A DNA stretch of 64,000 bases from Bog-752 sp963799395 (GTDB taxonomy: Bacteria; Actinomycetota; Thermoleophilia; UBA2241): the NCBI GenBank assembly GCA_963799395.1, contig CAWCWZ010000043.1, positions 1 to 64,000 of the forward strand. Reading direction: 5' to 3'. The position numbers and the translations under genes are program-made. Positions within the stretch are counted from its first letter, which is position 1. Each line of letters opens with the position of its first letter. This document shows, piece after piece, positions 35,750-44,348 of the stretch. The notes beneath the pieces are model-generated. The model did not search any database. It was not told where the DNA came from and saw nothing but the letters and a program-made list of their open reading frames with translations.

Positions 35750-36028
35750 ATGGCAGGCAGGAAGATGAACCCGGCGGACTATCTGAAGCCGCGAGACCCG
35801 GCGACATTGACGCCGCGCAGGGGCCGTACCGCGTCGACGTTCTACTCCGACCTCGTGGCCGCGTTCATGGCTGCCGGTGAAGCGGCCATGGACGTCGACG
35901 TGGCAAAGATCGGGCGCAAGCCCGAGACGGTGCGTTCGGCCCTGAGAAAGGCGATCAGGACATCGGCTGCGCAAGACAAGGTGCGAGTCTCGATGTTCGG
36001 CGACGAGGTGATCCTCATCAAGCGGTAG
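35750..36028 (+). CDS. Small conserved basic protein
   Basis: 92 residues, ATG 35750 preceded by GGAGG. The sequence reads as a compact helical fold: NPADYLKPRDPATLTPRRGR, TASTFYSDLVAAFMAAGEAA, VDVAKIGRKPETVRSALRKA, VRVSMFGDEVILIKR. Such proteins recur in actinobacteria, often with a related DNA-binding look (IGRKPETVRSALRKAI resembles a helix-turn-helix), but I know no function. The stop is four bases from the isochorismatase start, so the two are co-transcribed. Confidence 0.6.
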   Translation: MAGRKMNPADYLKPRDPATLTPRRGRTASTFYSDLVAAFMAAGEAAMDVDVAKIGRKPETVRSALRKAIRTSAAQDKVRVSMFGDEVILIKR

Positions 36029-36032
36029 CGCC

Positions 36033-36653
36033 GTGATCTACGATCTCTCCCACGGCCATACCGCGCTGCTCGTCATCGACGTCCAGCGCGAGTACTTCGA
36101 CCCCGCCGGGCCGGCCTTCGTCGAGCACGCCGCCGACATCCTGCCCGCCGTCAATCGGCTGATCGACGGCTTTCGCGATCGCGACCTGCCGATCGTCTTC
36201 GTCAGGCACGAGAACCGCGCCGACGGCAGCGACGCCGGCCGCATGGGCGACTTCTCGGCGCCCGACGAGGACGACTCGTTCGTCGCCGGCACGCCGCGGG
36301 TCGAGCTCGTCCCCGAGCTGCACGTCCGGCCCGACGACGTCGTCGTCGTCAAGCGCCGCTACAGCGCCTTCGTGGGCACCGACCTCGAGGCGATCCTGCA
36401 CACGGCCGGCGTGCGGGCGCTCGTGATCTGCGGCCTCATGACGAGCTTCTGCTGCGAAACGACCGCCCGCGACGCCCACGGCCGCGACTACGAGGTGCTG
36501 TTCGTCGCCGACGGGAACGAAGGACCCGATCTCGAGGACCCGCAAGGAGCGCCCGTGCTCCACGACTCGGTGCTGGCCGCCACCATGACCGCCCTGGGCG
36601 CCGGCTTTGCCGAGATCGTCTCGAGCGACGAGGTGATCGCCCGCCTCGGGTGA
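36033..36653 (+). CDS. Isochorismatase-family cysteine hydrolase
   Basis: 206 residues. The triad is visible: Asp in LLVIDVQREYF, Lys in VVVVKRRYSAFVGTDLE, Cys in ICGLMTSFCCETTARDA, followed by the YEVLFVADGNE loop. This family hydrolyses imine or amide bonds, for example isochorismate, nicotinamide or ureidoacrylate. The cis-peptide region (GLMTSFC) suggests an amidase rather than a true isochorismatase. Substrate unknown. It follows the small basic protein by four bases. Confidence 0.88.
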   Translation: MIYDLSHGHTALLVIDVQREYFDPAGPAFVEHAADILPAVNRLIDGFRDRDLPIVFVRHENRADGSDAGRMGDFSAPDEDDSFVAGTPRVELVPELHVRPDDVVVVKRRYSAFVGTDLEAILHTAGVRALVICGLMTSFCCETTARDAHGRDYEVLFVADGNEGPDLEDPQGAPVLHDSVLAATMTALGAGFAEIVSSDEVIARLG

Positions 36654-36677
36654 GCTACTCGGCGGTCGGACCGGGCT

Positions 36678-38087
36678 TTAGGAGGATTCGCCGGCGGCCG
36701 CGCCGGACAGGGCTTCGTGGATGGAGCGGGCCGCCCGGCGGCCCGCCCCCATGGCGCTGATCACGGTGGCCGCACCGGTGACCACGTCGCCGCCGGCCCA
36801 GACGCGCTCGCGCGAGGTTCGGCCGGTGTCGTCGTCGGCCACGATGTTGCCCTTCTTGCCCACCTCGAGACCCGGCGTCGTCATGGGGATCAGCGGGTTG
36901 GGGCTGTTGCCGATGGCGCAGACCGAGGCGTCCATGTCCATGACGAACTCGGAGCCGGGGATCTCGACCGGCCGGCGGCGGCCCGAGGCGTCGGGCTCGC
37001 CGAGCTCCATGCGCAGGCACTCGATCTGCGAGAGCCAGCCGCGCTCGTCGCCGACGAGACGCACCGGCAGCGTGAGGTAATCGAAGATCACGCCCTCTTC
37101 CTCGGCGTTCTCGGCCTCTTCGGCGCGCGCCGGCAGCTCGGCCTTGCTGCGCCGGTAGACGATGTGGACCTCATCGGCGCCCAGCCGCAGGGCGGTGCGC
37201 GCCGAGTCCATGGCGACGTTGCCGCCGCCGAACACGGCGACGCGCGCCGAGCGCTTGAGCGGCGTGTCGAAGGCCGGAAACCGGAAGCCCCGCATGAGGT
37301 TGCAGCGCGTGAGGTACTCGTTGGCCGAGAAGACGCCGTTTAAGTTCTCGCCCGGGATGTCGAGGAACCAGGGCAGGCCGGCGCCGGCGCCCACGAAGAC
37401 CGCGTCGAACGACTCCAGCAGGCGCTCGATCGTGCGCGTCTTGCCGACCACGAAGTCGAGGCGCAGCTCGACCCCCAGGCTACGCACGTAGTCGACCTCG
37501 CGGCGCACGATGGCCTTGGGCAGGCGGAACTCGGGGATGCCGTAGGTGAGCACGCCGCCGGCTTCGTGCAGCGCCTCGAACATGGTGATCGCGTAGCCGC
37601 GCAGGGCCAGGTCGGCGGCCACCGTGATGCCGGCCGGGCCCGAGCCCACGATCGCCACGGAGAGACCGTTCGGGGCCGGCAGGGTCGGTGGATCTGCCGG
37701 ACCATCCTGCGCCTCGCGGTCGGCCACGAAGCGCTCCAGGCGACCGATCGCCACCGGATCGCCCTTCTTGCCCAGCACGCAGTTGCGCTCGCACTGCTCC
37801 TCCTGCGGGCAGACCCGCCCGCACACGGCCGGCAGCGCGTTGGTCTGCTTGACGGTGCGGACCGCGGCGGCGAAGTCGCCCGCGGCGACCTGGCCGATGA
37901 ACCCGGGGATATCGATGCCGACCGGGCAGCCGTCGACGCAGCCCGGCTTCTTGCAGCCCAGGCAGCGGGCGGCCTCTTCGCGGGCGAGCTCGGCCGGGTA
38001 GCCCAGGGCCACCTCGTCGAAGTTGCGCACGCGCTCGACCGGCTCCTGCTTGGGCATCGGCCGTCGCACGAGATCGACCTTGCTCAC
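36678..38087 (-). CDS. nfnB: NfnB / GltD-like FAD oxidoreductase subunit (NADPH-binding)
   Basis: 469 residues. N-terminal Fe-S domain (ARCLGCKKPGCVDGCP and VCGRVCPQEEQCERNCVLGK) holds two [4Fe-4S] clusters; FAD domain begins SVAIVGSGPAGITVAADLAL; a second Rossmann fold (VAVFGGGNVAMDSARTALRL) binds NADPH; the final VWAGGDVVTGAATVISAMG closes FAD binding. It matches the large subunit of NADH-dependent ferredoxin:NADP+ reductase (NfnAB) and the GltD-like sulfide dehydrogenase alpha. As the last gene after nfnA, and not beside a glutamate synthase large subunit, Nfn is favoured over GltD. It probably couples NADPH, NADH and ferredoxin. Confidence 0.83.
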   Translation of the reverse strand: MSKVDLVRRPMPKQEPVERVRNFDEVALGYPAELAREEAARCLGCKKPGCVDGCPVGIDIPGFIGQVAAGDFAAAVRTVKQTNALPAVCGRVCPQEEQCERNCVLGKKGDPVAIGRLERFVADREAQDGPADPPTLPAPNGLSVAIVGSGPAGITVAADLALRGYAITMFEALHEAGGVLTYGIPEFRLPKAIVRREVDYVRSLGVELRLDFVVGKTRTIERLLESFDAVFVGAGAGLPWFLDIPGENLNGVFSANEYLTRCNLMRGFRFPAFDTPLKRSARVAVFGGGNVAMDSARTALRLGADEVHIVYRRSKAELPARAEEAENAEEEGVIFDYLTLPVRLVGDERGWLSQIECLRMELGEPDASGRRRPVEIPGSEFVMDMDASVCAIGNSPNPLIPMTTPGLEVGKKGNIVADDDTGRTSRERVWAGGDVVTGAATVISAMGAGRRAARSIHEALSGAAAGESS

Positions 38088-38179
38088 CGCCCGTTCATCT
38101 CCTGCATCACGTTCGCGTTCATTTCCCGCTCTGCGTTCGCGCTCATCTCAACCCCATCGCTCGTCGCGCCGACCGGCCA

Positions 38180-39013
38180 TCAGAAGTGCGAGGCGCAGCC
38201 ACTGCGGTGGAGGGGCTCGACCTCTTCGGCGCGGTAACCCTCGCGGCGCGCGAGGAACTCCTCCCAGTCCACCTCGTGGCCGTCGAACTCGGGGCCGTCG
38301 ACGCAGGCGAACTTGGTCTCGCCGGCCACTGTCAGGCGGCAGACGCCGCACATGCCGGTGCCGTCGATCATGATCGGGTTCATGCTGACGATCGTCTTGA
38401 TGCCGAGCGGCTGCGTCTGCCGGGCGACCGTCATCATCTGGAACGTGCAGCCGTGGGCGATGACGCGGTCGGGTGAGATCTTCTCGAGGGTGAGGAGCTC
38501 GGCCAGCCGTGAGACGTGCCCCTTGTAGCCGCGGCTGCCGTCGCGGGTGACGATGATCAGGCGGTCGACGACCGACTCCAGGCGCTCCTGCCAGTACAGC
38601 AGGTAGGAGCTGCGCGCCTCGATGATGGCGTAGACCTCGTTGCCGGCGGCCTTGAGGGCCCGGGCGATCGGGAACAGGCTTCCCAGGCCGTAGCAGCCGC
38701 CGACGAGGAGCACCGTCCCGAACTTGTCGATCTCGGTCTCGTTACCGAGCGGACCGGCGTACGAGGGGATGGTGTCGCCGGGCTTGAGGCGGGCGAGCTT
38801 GGCGGTCGAAGCCCCCACCTGGACGAAGATCGAGGTGACGGTGCCGGCGGCGGCGTCCCAGTCGGCGATAGTGAGCGGGATGCGCTCGCCCTGCTCGTCG
38901 GGGCGCAGGATGACGAAGTTGCCGGGCCGCGCCGATTCGGCCACCTCGGGCGCCTCGACCGTGAGGAGGTGCACGTTGGGCACGATCATGCGGCGTTCAA
39001 CGATCGCGGCCAC
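38180..39013 (-). CDS. nfnA: NfnA-type ferredoxin-NADP reductase subunit alpha
   Basis: 277 residues; GTG 39013 follows GGAGGCGGTC. An FAD-binding barrel (PGNFVILRPDEQGERIPLTI), an NAD-binding fold (VLLVGGCYGLGSLFPIARAL) and a C-terminal [2Fe-2S] site of the PyrK/SudB type (GTGMCGVCRLTV, GETKFACVDGPEFDG) are all present. This subunit receives NADH in electron-bifurcating Nfn and passes electrons to the partner. The start overlaps the NuoG-like stop (38997), and NfnB starts 92 bases later. Confidence 0.85.
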   Translation of the reverse strand: MAAIVERRMIVPNVHLLTVEAPEVAESARPGNFVILRPDEQGERIPLTIADWDAAAGTVTSIFVQVGASTAKLARLKPGDTIPSYAGPLGNETEIDKFGTVLLVGGCYGLGSLFPIARALKAAGNEVYAIIEARSSYLLYWQERLESVVDRLIIVTRDGSRGYKGHVSRLAELLTLEKISPDRVIAHGCTFQMMTVARQTQPLGIKTIVSMNPIMIDGTGMCGVCRLTVAGETKFACVDGPEFDGHEVDWEEFLARREGYRAEEVEPLHRSGCASHF

Positions 39014-41565
39014 GACCGCCTCCTTTCGCGCCGGCCGGCGAACCGGCGGCGACCGCCGGCGCTCGTCGCGCCGGTCGTGACCGGCGCGAGCGGTCGCCGG
39101 CGCGGATGGACACACGGATCGGTCGCGACGGGCCCTCCCAGGCCTCGTCGCGCACGAGATAGGCGGCCCCGCGCGGGCAGTCGGGGTCGGGCCGGGCGGC
39201 GCGCACGAGATCGATGCCGTCCAGGCCGACCGTCACCGCGCCGCCCGGCTCGACTCCGAGCCGGACGAGATCGTCGGGGTTCATCGCCAGCCCCTCTTCC
39301 AGATGCAGCTCGCCGAGCCCCTCGACCACGGCGGCGAGGTCGACGCCGCGGTGTCGCGTTGAGCCGAGCTCGGTGACCAGCACGAAACGGCCGCGGCCGG
39401 CCGGCCCGTCGTCGGAGCCGCCGGCGCCTGAGCCCGCGCGCCGGCCGCCGCGGCGCTGGCCGCCGCGCCATCGTCGTGAGCGAGCGGCGTCATCGCTCGC
39501 GGTCGCCGGTCGAGCTCGTCCGGGAATCCGGGCGCCTCGGCGCGGATCGCGGCCCGCACGGCGGCGTCGTCCGAGTACTGCAGGTCGGGGCGGCCCAGCC
39601 GGCCGGCGAGGTCCGAGAAGATCCTCCAGTCGGGCAGGGCGACGCCGTGCACGACGCCGGCCGGCGGGTACTCCACCCGGCGCAGCTCCTGCACACGGCC
39701 CTCGATGCTGGTGAGCGTGCCCTCGGCCTCGGCGAACGAGGCGGCCGGCAGAAAGACGTCGACCTCGAAGGGCGGCAGGTAGAGGTCCTGGGCGATCACG
39801 AGCTCGCAGTCGGGCCGCGTGGCGAAGGGCGCCTCGCCGACGAGGTAGAGCACCCTGGGCGGGCGCCCGCTCCGCAGCCGGGCAAGACCGGAGTCGCCGG
39901 TCGCGGCGACGCGCGGGCCGGGCAGCACCTCGGAGAGCGCCCCGAGCTCGAGCGCGCCCCGCACGTTGGCGCCGTGGGCCAGAGGCAGGATGGATACGCC
40001 CGGCCGCGCGGCGAGCGCTTCGAGCTCGGAGAGGAGCTCGTCGGCGCCGGGACAGTCGAAGACACGCGGCCCGATGACGACGGCCAGGGTGCCGGCGCCG
40101 TCTTCGCCGCCGGCCGCCGGCGCCCGGTGCCCGGCGCGCGCGTCGCGCAGCAGGACCGGCCAGCGCCCGCGCTTCGTCGCCGGGCTGCGGCCGCAGCCAG
40201 TGCTCGGCCAGGCGGGCGAGGTTCGATTCGCGGGCGTCGACCGCCACGAGCCGGCCGCCGCGGCGCATGGCACGCCGCACCTGCACGCCGGCCACCGAGA
40301 ACGAGAAGCGGGTATCGAGACCGGCCACGACCACGGTCTCAGCCTCAGCCAGAGCCTCGAGCGAGATCGGCAGCGAGAACAGGCGCGACCAGAAGACCGG
40401 CCCGCCGGGCAGGCGGTCAGCGGGCCGTCGAGTCGACGCCGGCTCCGCCCAGAGCGAGCGCGGGCGAAGCGCTGAGCGGCGTAGAGCCCCTCGTTGGCGA
40501 GGTCGGCCGAGACGAGCATCTCCATGTCGTCGGGGGCGACGCCCGCCAGCCGGGCCGCCACCTCGTCGAGCGCCTCGTCCCAGCTCGCCACCCTGAAGTA
40601 GGGGCCCTTGCGCAGCATCGGCTGGCGCGTCCGCGAGTAGTGATGGGTGGCCTCGGGCAGGCAGAAGCGGCCGCGCAGGCAGAGCTGGCCGTCGTTGATC
40701 TCGACGTCGTGCGCGGCGCGCACCGACGACAGCGCCCCGTCCTTGTGGGCAAGCTCCACCCGGCAGCCGAGAGCGCAGAACGGGCAGGTGGAGCTCTCGA
40801 TGCCGTCGGGCTTGCCGTCCCACTTGGAGACCTTGTCGGCCAGGGCGCCGGTCGGACACACCGAGACGCAGGCGCCACAGAACTCGCAGCCGGCCGCCAC
40901 GTGCGACGTGCCGAAGGCGGGTCCGATCAGCGTCCGCGGGCCGCGATACTTGAACGACAGCACCGAGGCGCCGCGCACCTCGTGGCACATGCGCACGCAG
41001 CGCCCGCAGAGGATGCAGAGGTTGTAGTCGCGGTCGAAGAACGGGTCGTCGTGCTCGGCTTCGAGGCCGCGGTAGGCGACCGGGTAGCCGATCTCGGAGA
41101 TGCCGACCCGCTCCACGACCTGCTGCAGCTCGCAGTCGCCGTCGTTCGGGCAGCTCCGGCAGCCGGTCGAGACGCCGGCCTTGCGGATCGTCGTCAGGGT
41201 GCCGGCGGCAGTCGTCGGCCTCACCGCACAGCAGGCAGCTCGAGGGGTGCTCGCGAGAGGATCAGCCGCAGGATCTCCTCGCGCATCTCGCGCAGGGCGA
41301 CGGTGTCGGTGGTCACCTCCATGCCGTCGGTGGCGAGCGTGCTGCAGGCCAGCGGGTAGCCCCGCGCGCCCTCGATCTCGACCGTGCACAGGCGGCAGCC
41401 GCCGAACGGCGAGAGCTCCTTGTGGGAGCACAGCGAGGGCACGTAGACGCCGGCGAGCTCGGCGGCGCGCAGGACGGTCGTGCCCTCGGGGACCGACACG
41501 CGCTGATGGTCGATCTCGAGCGTCAGCGCAGGGGCGTCGGGGCGCGTGAGGGGCTCAAGCGTCAT
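38997..41565 (-). CDS. NuoG / formate dehydrogenase alpha-like Fe-S molybdopterin-superfamily subunit, many frame changes
   Basis: About 855 codons from ATG 41565, which overlaps the NuoF-like stop. The N-terminal [2Fe-2S] domain reads TVLRAAELAGVYVPSLCSHK and GGCRLCTVEIEGARG. After shifts near 41230 and 41195, CRSCPNDGDCELQQVV then LCILCGRCVRMC and FCGACVSVCPTGAL (two [4Fe-4S]) appear; STCPFCALGCRVEL begins the molybdopterin-type fold, with NDGQLCLRGRF, RVASWDEALDEVAARLA and, after shifts near 40480 and 40425, FWSRLFSLPISLEAL and VVVAGLDTRFSFSVAGVQVR. Further shifts lie near 40150 and 39470. The FDH Cys/Sec position reads ARLTACPAG across a patched region, so catalytic molybdenum is doubtful; a NuoG-like electron-wire role is more likely. 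Confidence 0.75.
39067..39088. repeat. 10-bp palindrome at the NuoG-like 3' end
   Basis: CGCGCCGGTC (39067-39076) pairs with GACCGGCGCG (39079-39088) around GT. Flanking GCGACCGC...GCGGTCGC extend it imperfectly (about 39048-39102). It lies inside the poorly conserved last codons of the NuoG-like gene. Confidence 0.55.
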
Positions 41566-43519
41566 GCTGCCCCAGCGATTCGATCGTGATGGCGTCGCCG
41601 GCGATGGCGTCGAAGCGGCAGACCTCGTAGCACGAGCGGCACTTGATGCATTTCTCGGGGTCGAGGTTGTGGACCTCCGAGCGCGGGCCGGTGATGGCGC
41701 CGGTCGGGCAGACCGCGACGCAGCGCTGGCAGCCGGTGCAGCGCCCGGGCACGATGCTGTAGACGACGAGATCGCGGCAGACCGCGGCGCGGCAGCGCTT
41801 GTCGACGATGTGCTCGACGAACTCGTCGCGGAAGTACTTGAGCGACGACAGGACGGGGTTGGGCGCCGTCTGCCCGAGACCGCACAGCGAGCTCGCCTTG
41901 ATGACCCGGGCGAGGCGCTCGAGGCGGTCGAGATCGGCGAGCTCGCCGCGGCCCGCGCAGATGCCCTCGAGGATGCCCACCAGGTGCCCCGTGCCCACAC
42001 GGCAGGGTACGCACTTGCCGCACGACTCGGCCTGCGTGAAGCTCAGGAAGTAGCGCGCCGTGTCGACGATGCAGGTGTCGCGGTCGAGGACGATGAGCCC
42101 GCCCGAACCCATGATCGAGCCCGCCGCCGCGAGCTTCTCGTACTCGATCGGCGTATCCAGGAACTCCTCGCCCAGGCAGCCGCCCGACGGCCCACCGGTC
42201 TGCACCGCCTTGAAGTCCTTGGTGAGACCGCCGCCGACGTCGTAGATCACCGTGCGCAGCGTCGTCCCGAACGGCACTTCGATCAGCCCGGTGCGCCGGA
42301 CCTTGCCCACCAGGGCGAACGTCTTGGTGCCCTTCGAGCCCTCGGTGCCGTGGGCGGCATACCACTCGGCGCCACTGCCGACGATCGCCGGCAGCGTGGC
42401 CAGCGTCTCGACGTTGTCGATGATCGTGGGCCGGCCCCACAGGCCGGCGACCGCGGGGAACGGCGGCCGCGTGCGCGGCATCCCGCGACGGCCCTCGATG
42501 CTGGCGATCAGGGCGGTCTCCTCGCCGCAGACGAAGGCTCCGGCTCCCTCTTTGAGCGTGATGTCGAACGAGAAGTCGGAGCCGAGGATGTGCTCGCCGA
42601 GCAGGCCGAGCTTGCGGGCCGCCGCGATGGCCGAGCGCAGCCGGCGGATGGCGAGGGGGTATTCGGCCCTGATGTAGACATAGCCGTGCGCCGCCCCGAT
42701 GGCATAGCCGGCGATCAGCATGCCCTCGAGCAGGGCGTGCGGATCGCCCTCGATCAGCGAGCGGTTCATGAAGGCGCCGGGATCGCCCTCGTCGGCGTTG
42801 CAGATGAGGTTGCGCGGCCCGCCTGCCTGCTCGCGGCACACGAGCCACTTCACCGCCGTCGGGAACCCGGCGCCGCCGCGCCCGCGCAGACCGGCGAGCT
42901 TGACCGTCTCGATGACGTCGCGCCAGGGCTCGCCGAGGCAGGACTCGAACGCGCGGTAGCCGCCGCGGGCGAGGTAGTGGTCGATCTGCTCCGGGTCGAT
43001 GATGCCGCAGTTGCGCAGCACGATGCGCACCTGGTCCTTGAGCATGGCGTGGTCGGCGAAACGGGGCAGGTCGGCGAAGCCGCCGTTGCCGGGGACGGCG
43101 TGGCCGTTGCCGCCGGCGGCGGAGTGGCCGTCGCCGCCGCTCGCCCGACCGTCGGTGTCGATCGCGTCGAAGCGCCCGACCAGATGCCGCTTGGGCAGTT
43201 CGCCGGCGAGCAGGGCATCGAGCGTCTTGACGGCCAGCTCGGCGGTCATGTTCGAGTAGCTCAGGCGCGCCCTGCCGGGCAGCTGCACGTCGAGGAGCGG
43301 CTCCAGGTAGCAGGGCCCGATGCAGCCGACCGCGACGATGTCGGCGTCGATGCCGCGCTCGTCGAGATGCGCCCGCACGGCGTCGTGCACGTCGCCGGCC
43401 CCGGCGGCGAGGCCGCACGAGCCCATGCCGATGTAGACGACCGGGCGGGGACTGGCCGAGAGGGCCGCCCAGCGCGCCTCGGCGCGCCGGCGGCGGCGCT
43501 CAAGCGTGGTCGCGCTCAT
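41555..43519 (-). CDS. NuoF/HndC-like NADH-binding FMN Fe-S subunit
   Basis: 654 residues. A thioredoxin-like [2Fe-2S] domain (about residues 28-115) is joined to the NuoF core: GLRGRGGAGFPTAVKWLVC (NADH/FMN), CNADEGDPGAFMNRSLIEG, GAGAFVCGEETALIASIEG, a SLBB region and SCGKCVPCRVGTGHLV ([4Fe-4S]). The C-terminus adds two ferredoxin clusters (RCTGCQRCVAVCPTG, CIKCRSCYEVCRFDA). The layout matches HndC/HydB, the NADH-oxidising/reducing subunit of NADP- or NAD-linked hydrogenases and formate dehydrogenases. A glycine/alanine-rich linker (ASGGDGHSAAGGNGHAVPG) is unusual. It sits between NuoE- and NuoG-like genes, overlapping both. Confidence 0.92.
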   Translation of the reverse strand: MSATTLERRRRRAEARWAALSASPRPVVYIGMGSCGLAAGAGDVHDAVRAHLDERGIDADIVAVGCIGPCYLEPLLDVQLPGRARLSYSNMTAELAVKTLDALLAGELPKRHLVGRFDAIDTDGRASGGDGHSAAGGNGHAVPGNGGFADLPRFADHAMLKDQVRIVLRNCGIIDPEQIDHYLARGGYRAFESCLGEPWRDVIETVKLAGLRGRGGAGFPTAVKWLVCREQAGGPRNLICNADEGDPGAFMNRSLIEGDPHALLEGMLIAGYAIGAAHGYVYIRAEYPLAIRRLRSAIAAARKLGLLGEHILGSDFSFDITLKEGAGAFVCGEETALIASIEGRRGMPRTRPPFPAVAGLWGRPTIIDNVETLATLPAIVGSGAEWYAAHGTEGSKGTKTFALVGKVRRTGLIEVPFGTTLRTVIYDVGGGLTKDFKAVQTGGPSGGCLGEEFLDTPIEYEKLAAAGSIMGSGGLIVLDRDTCIVDTARYFLSFTQAESCGKCVPCRVGTGHLVGILEGICAGRGELADLDRLERLARVIKASSLCGLGQTAPNPVLSSLKYFRDEFVEHIVDKRCRAAVCRDLVVYSIVPGRCTGCQRCVAVCPTGAITGPRSEVHNLDPEKCIKCRSCYEVCRFDAIAGDAITIESLGQHDA

Positions 43520-43931
43520 CGAGCAACCCCTGCAGGCGCAGCACGCTCATCTGTCCGTAGATCTTCTCGTCCATGGTCACTACCGGGGCGAGCGCGCAGC
43601 AGCCCAGGCAGGCGACGCGCTCGAGGTCGTACTCGCCGTCGGGGGTGGTCTGCCCCGCGCTCACCTGCAGGCGGCGCTCGAGCGTCTCGAGCATCTGGAC
43701 GCCGCCCTTCACATGGCAGGCGGTGCCCAGGCAGACGCGCAGCCGGTGGCGTCCGGGCGGGCTGAAGCGGAACTGGGCGTAGAAGGTGGCGACGCCGAAG
43801 ACGTCGCTTTCGGAGAGCTTGAGCCAGCGAGCGACGCGGCGCACGGTGTCGGGCGACAGGTAGCCAAAGGCTTCCTGGGTGCGTTGCAGCACGGGCACGA
43901 GGTCGGCCGGACGGCCGGCGAACTCCCGCAT
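43500..43931 (-). CDS. NuoE/HndA-like [2Fe-2S] thioredoxin-fold subunit
   Basis: 143 residues from ATG 43931; the open frame continues upstream with DAPRADPWPAI, which fits the family's start, but I see no other start codon and no ribosome site, so the N-terminus is provisional. It contains VLQRTQEAFGYLSPDTVRRV, RLRVCLGTACHVKGG and YDLERVACLGCCALAPVVTM, the four-cysteine pattern of the 24-kDa NuoE family. It pairs with the downstream NuoF-like subunit to oxidise NADH. It is first in the five-gene set. Confidence 0.88.
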   Translation of the reverse strand: MREFAGRPADLVPVLQRTQEAFGYLSPDTVRRVARWLKLSESDVFGVATFYAQFRFSPPGRHRLRVCLGTACHVKGGVQMLETLERRLQVSAGQTTPDGEYDLERVACLGCCALAPVVTMDEKIYGQMSVLRLQGLLDERDHA

Positions 43932-44348
43932 GATGGCCGGCCAGGGATCGGCCCGCGGCGCATCGGCGACCGCGGTGCCGGAGTCTAAGGAGAGCGAGCC
44001 GCGGCCACGGCGACTCCCGCCTAGCCGAGCTCGACGAACACGAACGGTCGCAAGGCCATCTCCTGAAGCTCCTTCGTCGCCTCTGAGCTTCGAAACATGG
44101 AAGAGAACGTGCCTGGTCTGCTTCGTTTCGATGATACCACAGGGCGCCGCGTGGCCAGATGGCGGCTCCGTCGCGTCGCCGGACGACGACTCCGCCGCCC
44201 TTCCGCCGGCCTCCGCGATTCTCAGGCCCGCCACAGCGTTTCTTCACGCTCGCTTCATGTTCGCCGGCCATCTACGAGGAAGTCAGCAAGCGGCGGGCAA
44301 GCCGCGCGAGGCGCATCGGATCCTCGCGCACGGGAGGTCTGAGAGACC
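43932..44348. promoter_or_regulatory. Intergenic region between the redox operon and the flavocytochrome gene
   Basis: About 400 bases with no gene I can support apart from a 25-codon frame (44098-44021, minus, MFRSSEATKELQEMALRPFV), with no ribosome site. On the minus strand TATCAT (44136-44131) is a possible -10 for the NuoE-like operon. The plus side must contain the promoter of the flavocytochrome gene; GGAGG is at about 44331. Confidence 0.35.

Noticed and set aside
36678..38087. Glutamate synthase small subunit (GltD).
   Set aside because: Homology alone cannot exclude it, but no GltB is adjacent and the neighbour is nfnA, as in Nfn operons.
44021..44098. A 25-codon peptide gene upstream of the NuoE-like gene (possible RiPP precursor or leader).
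   Set aside because: No ribosome site, no known motif and no modifying enzyme next to it.
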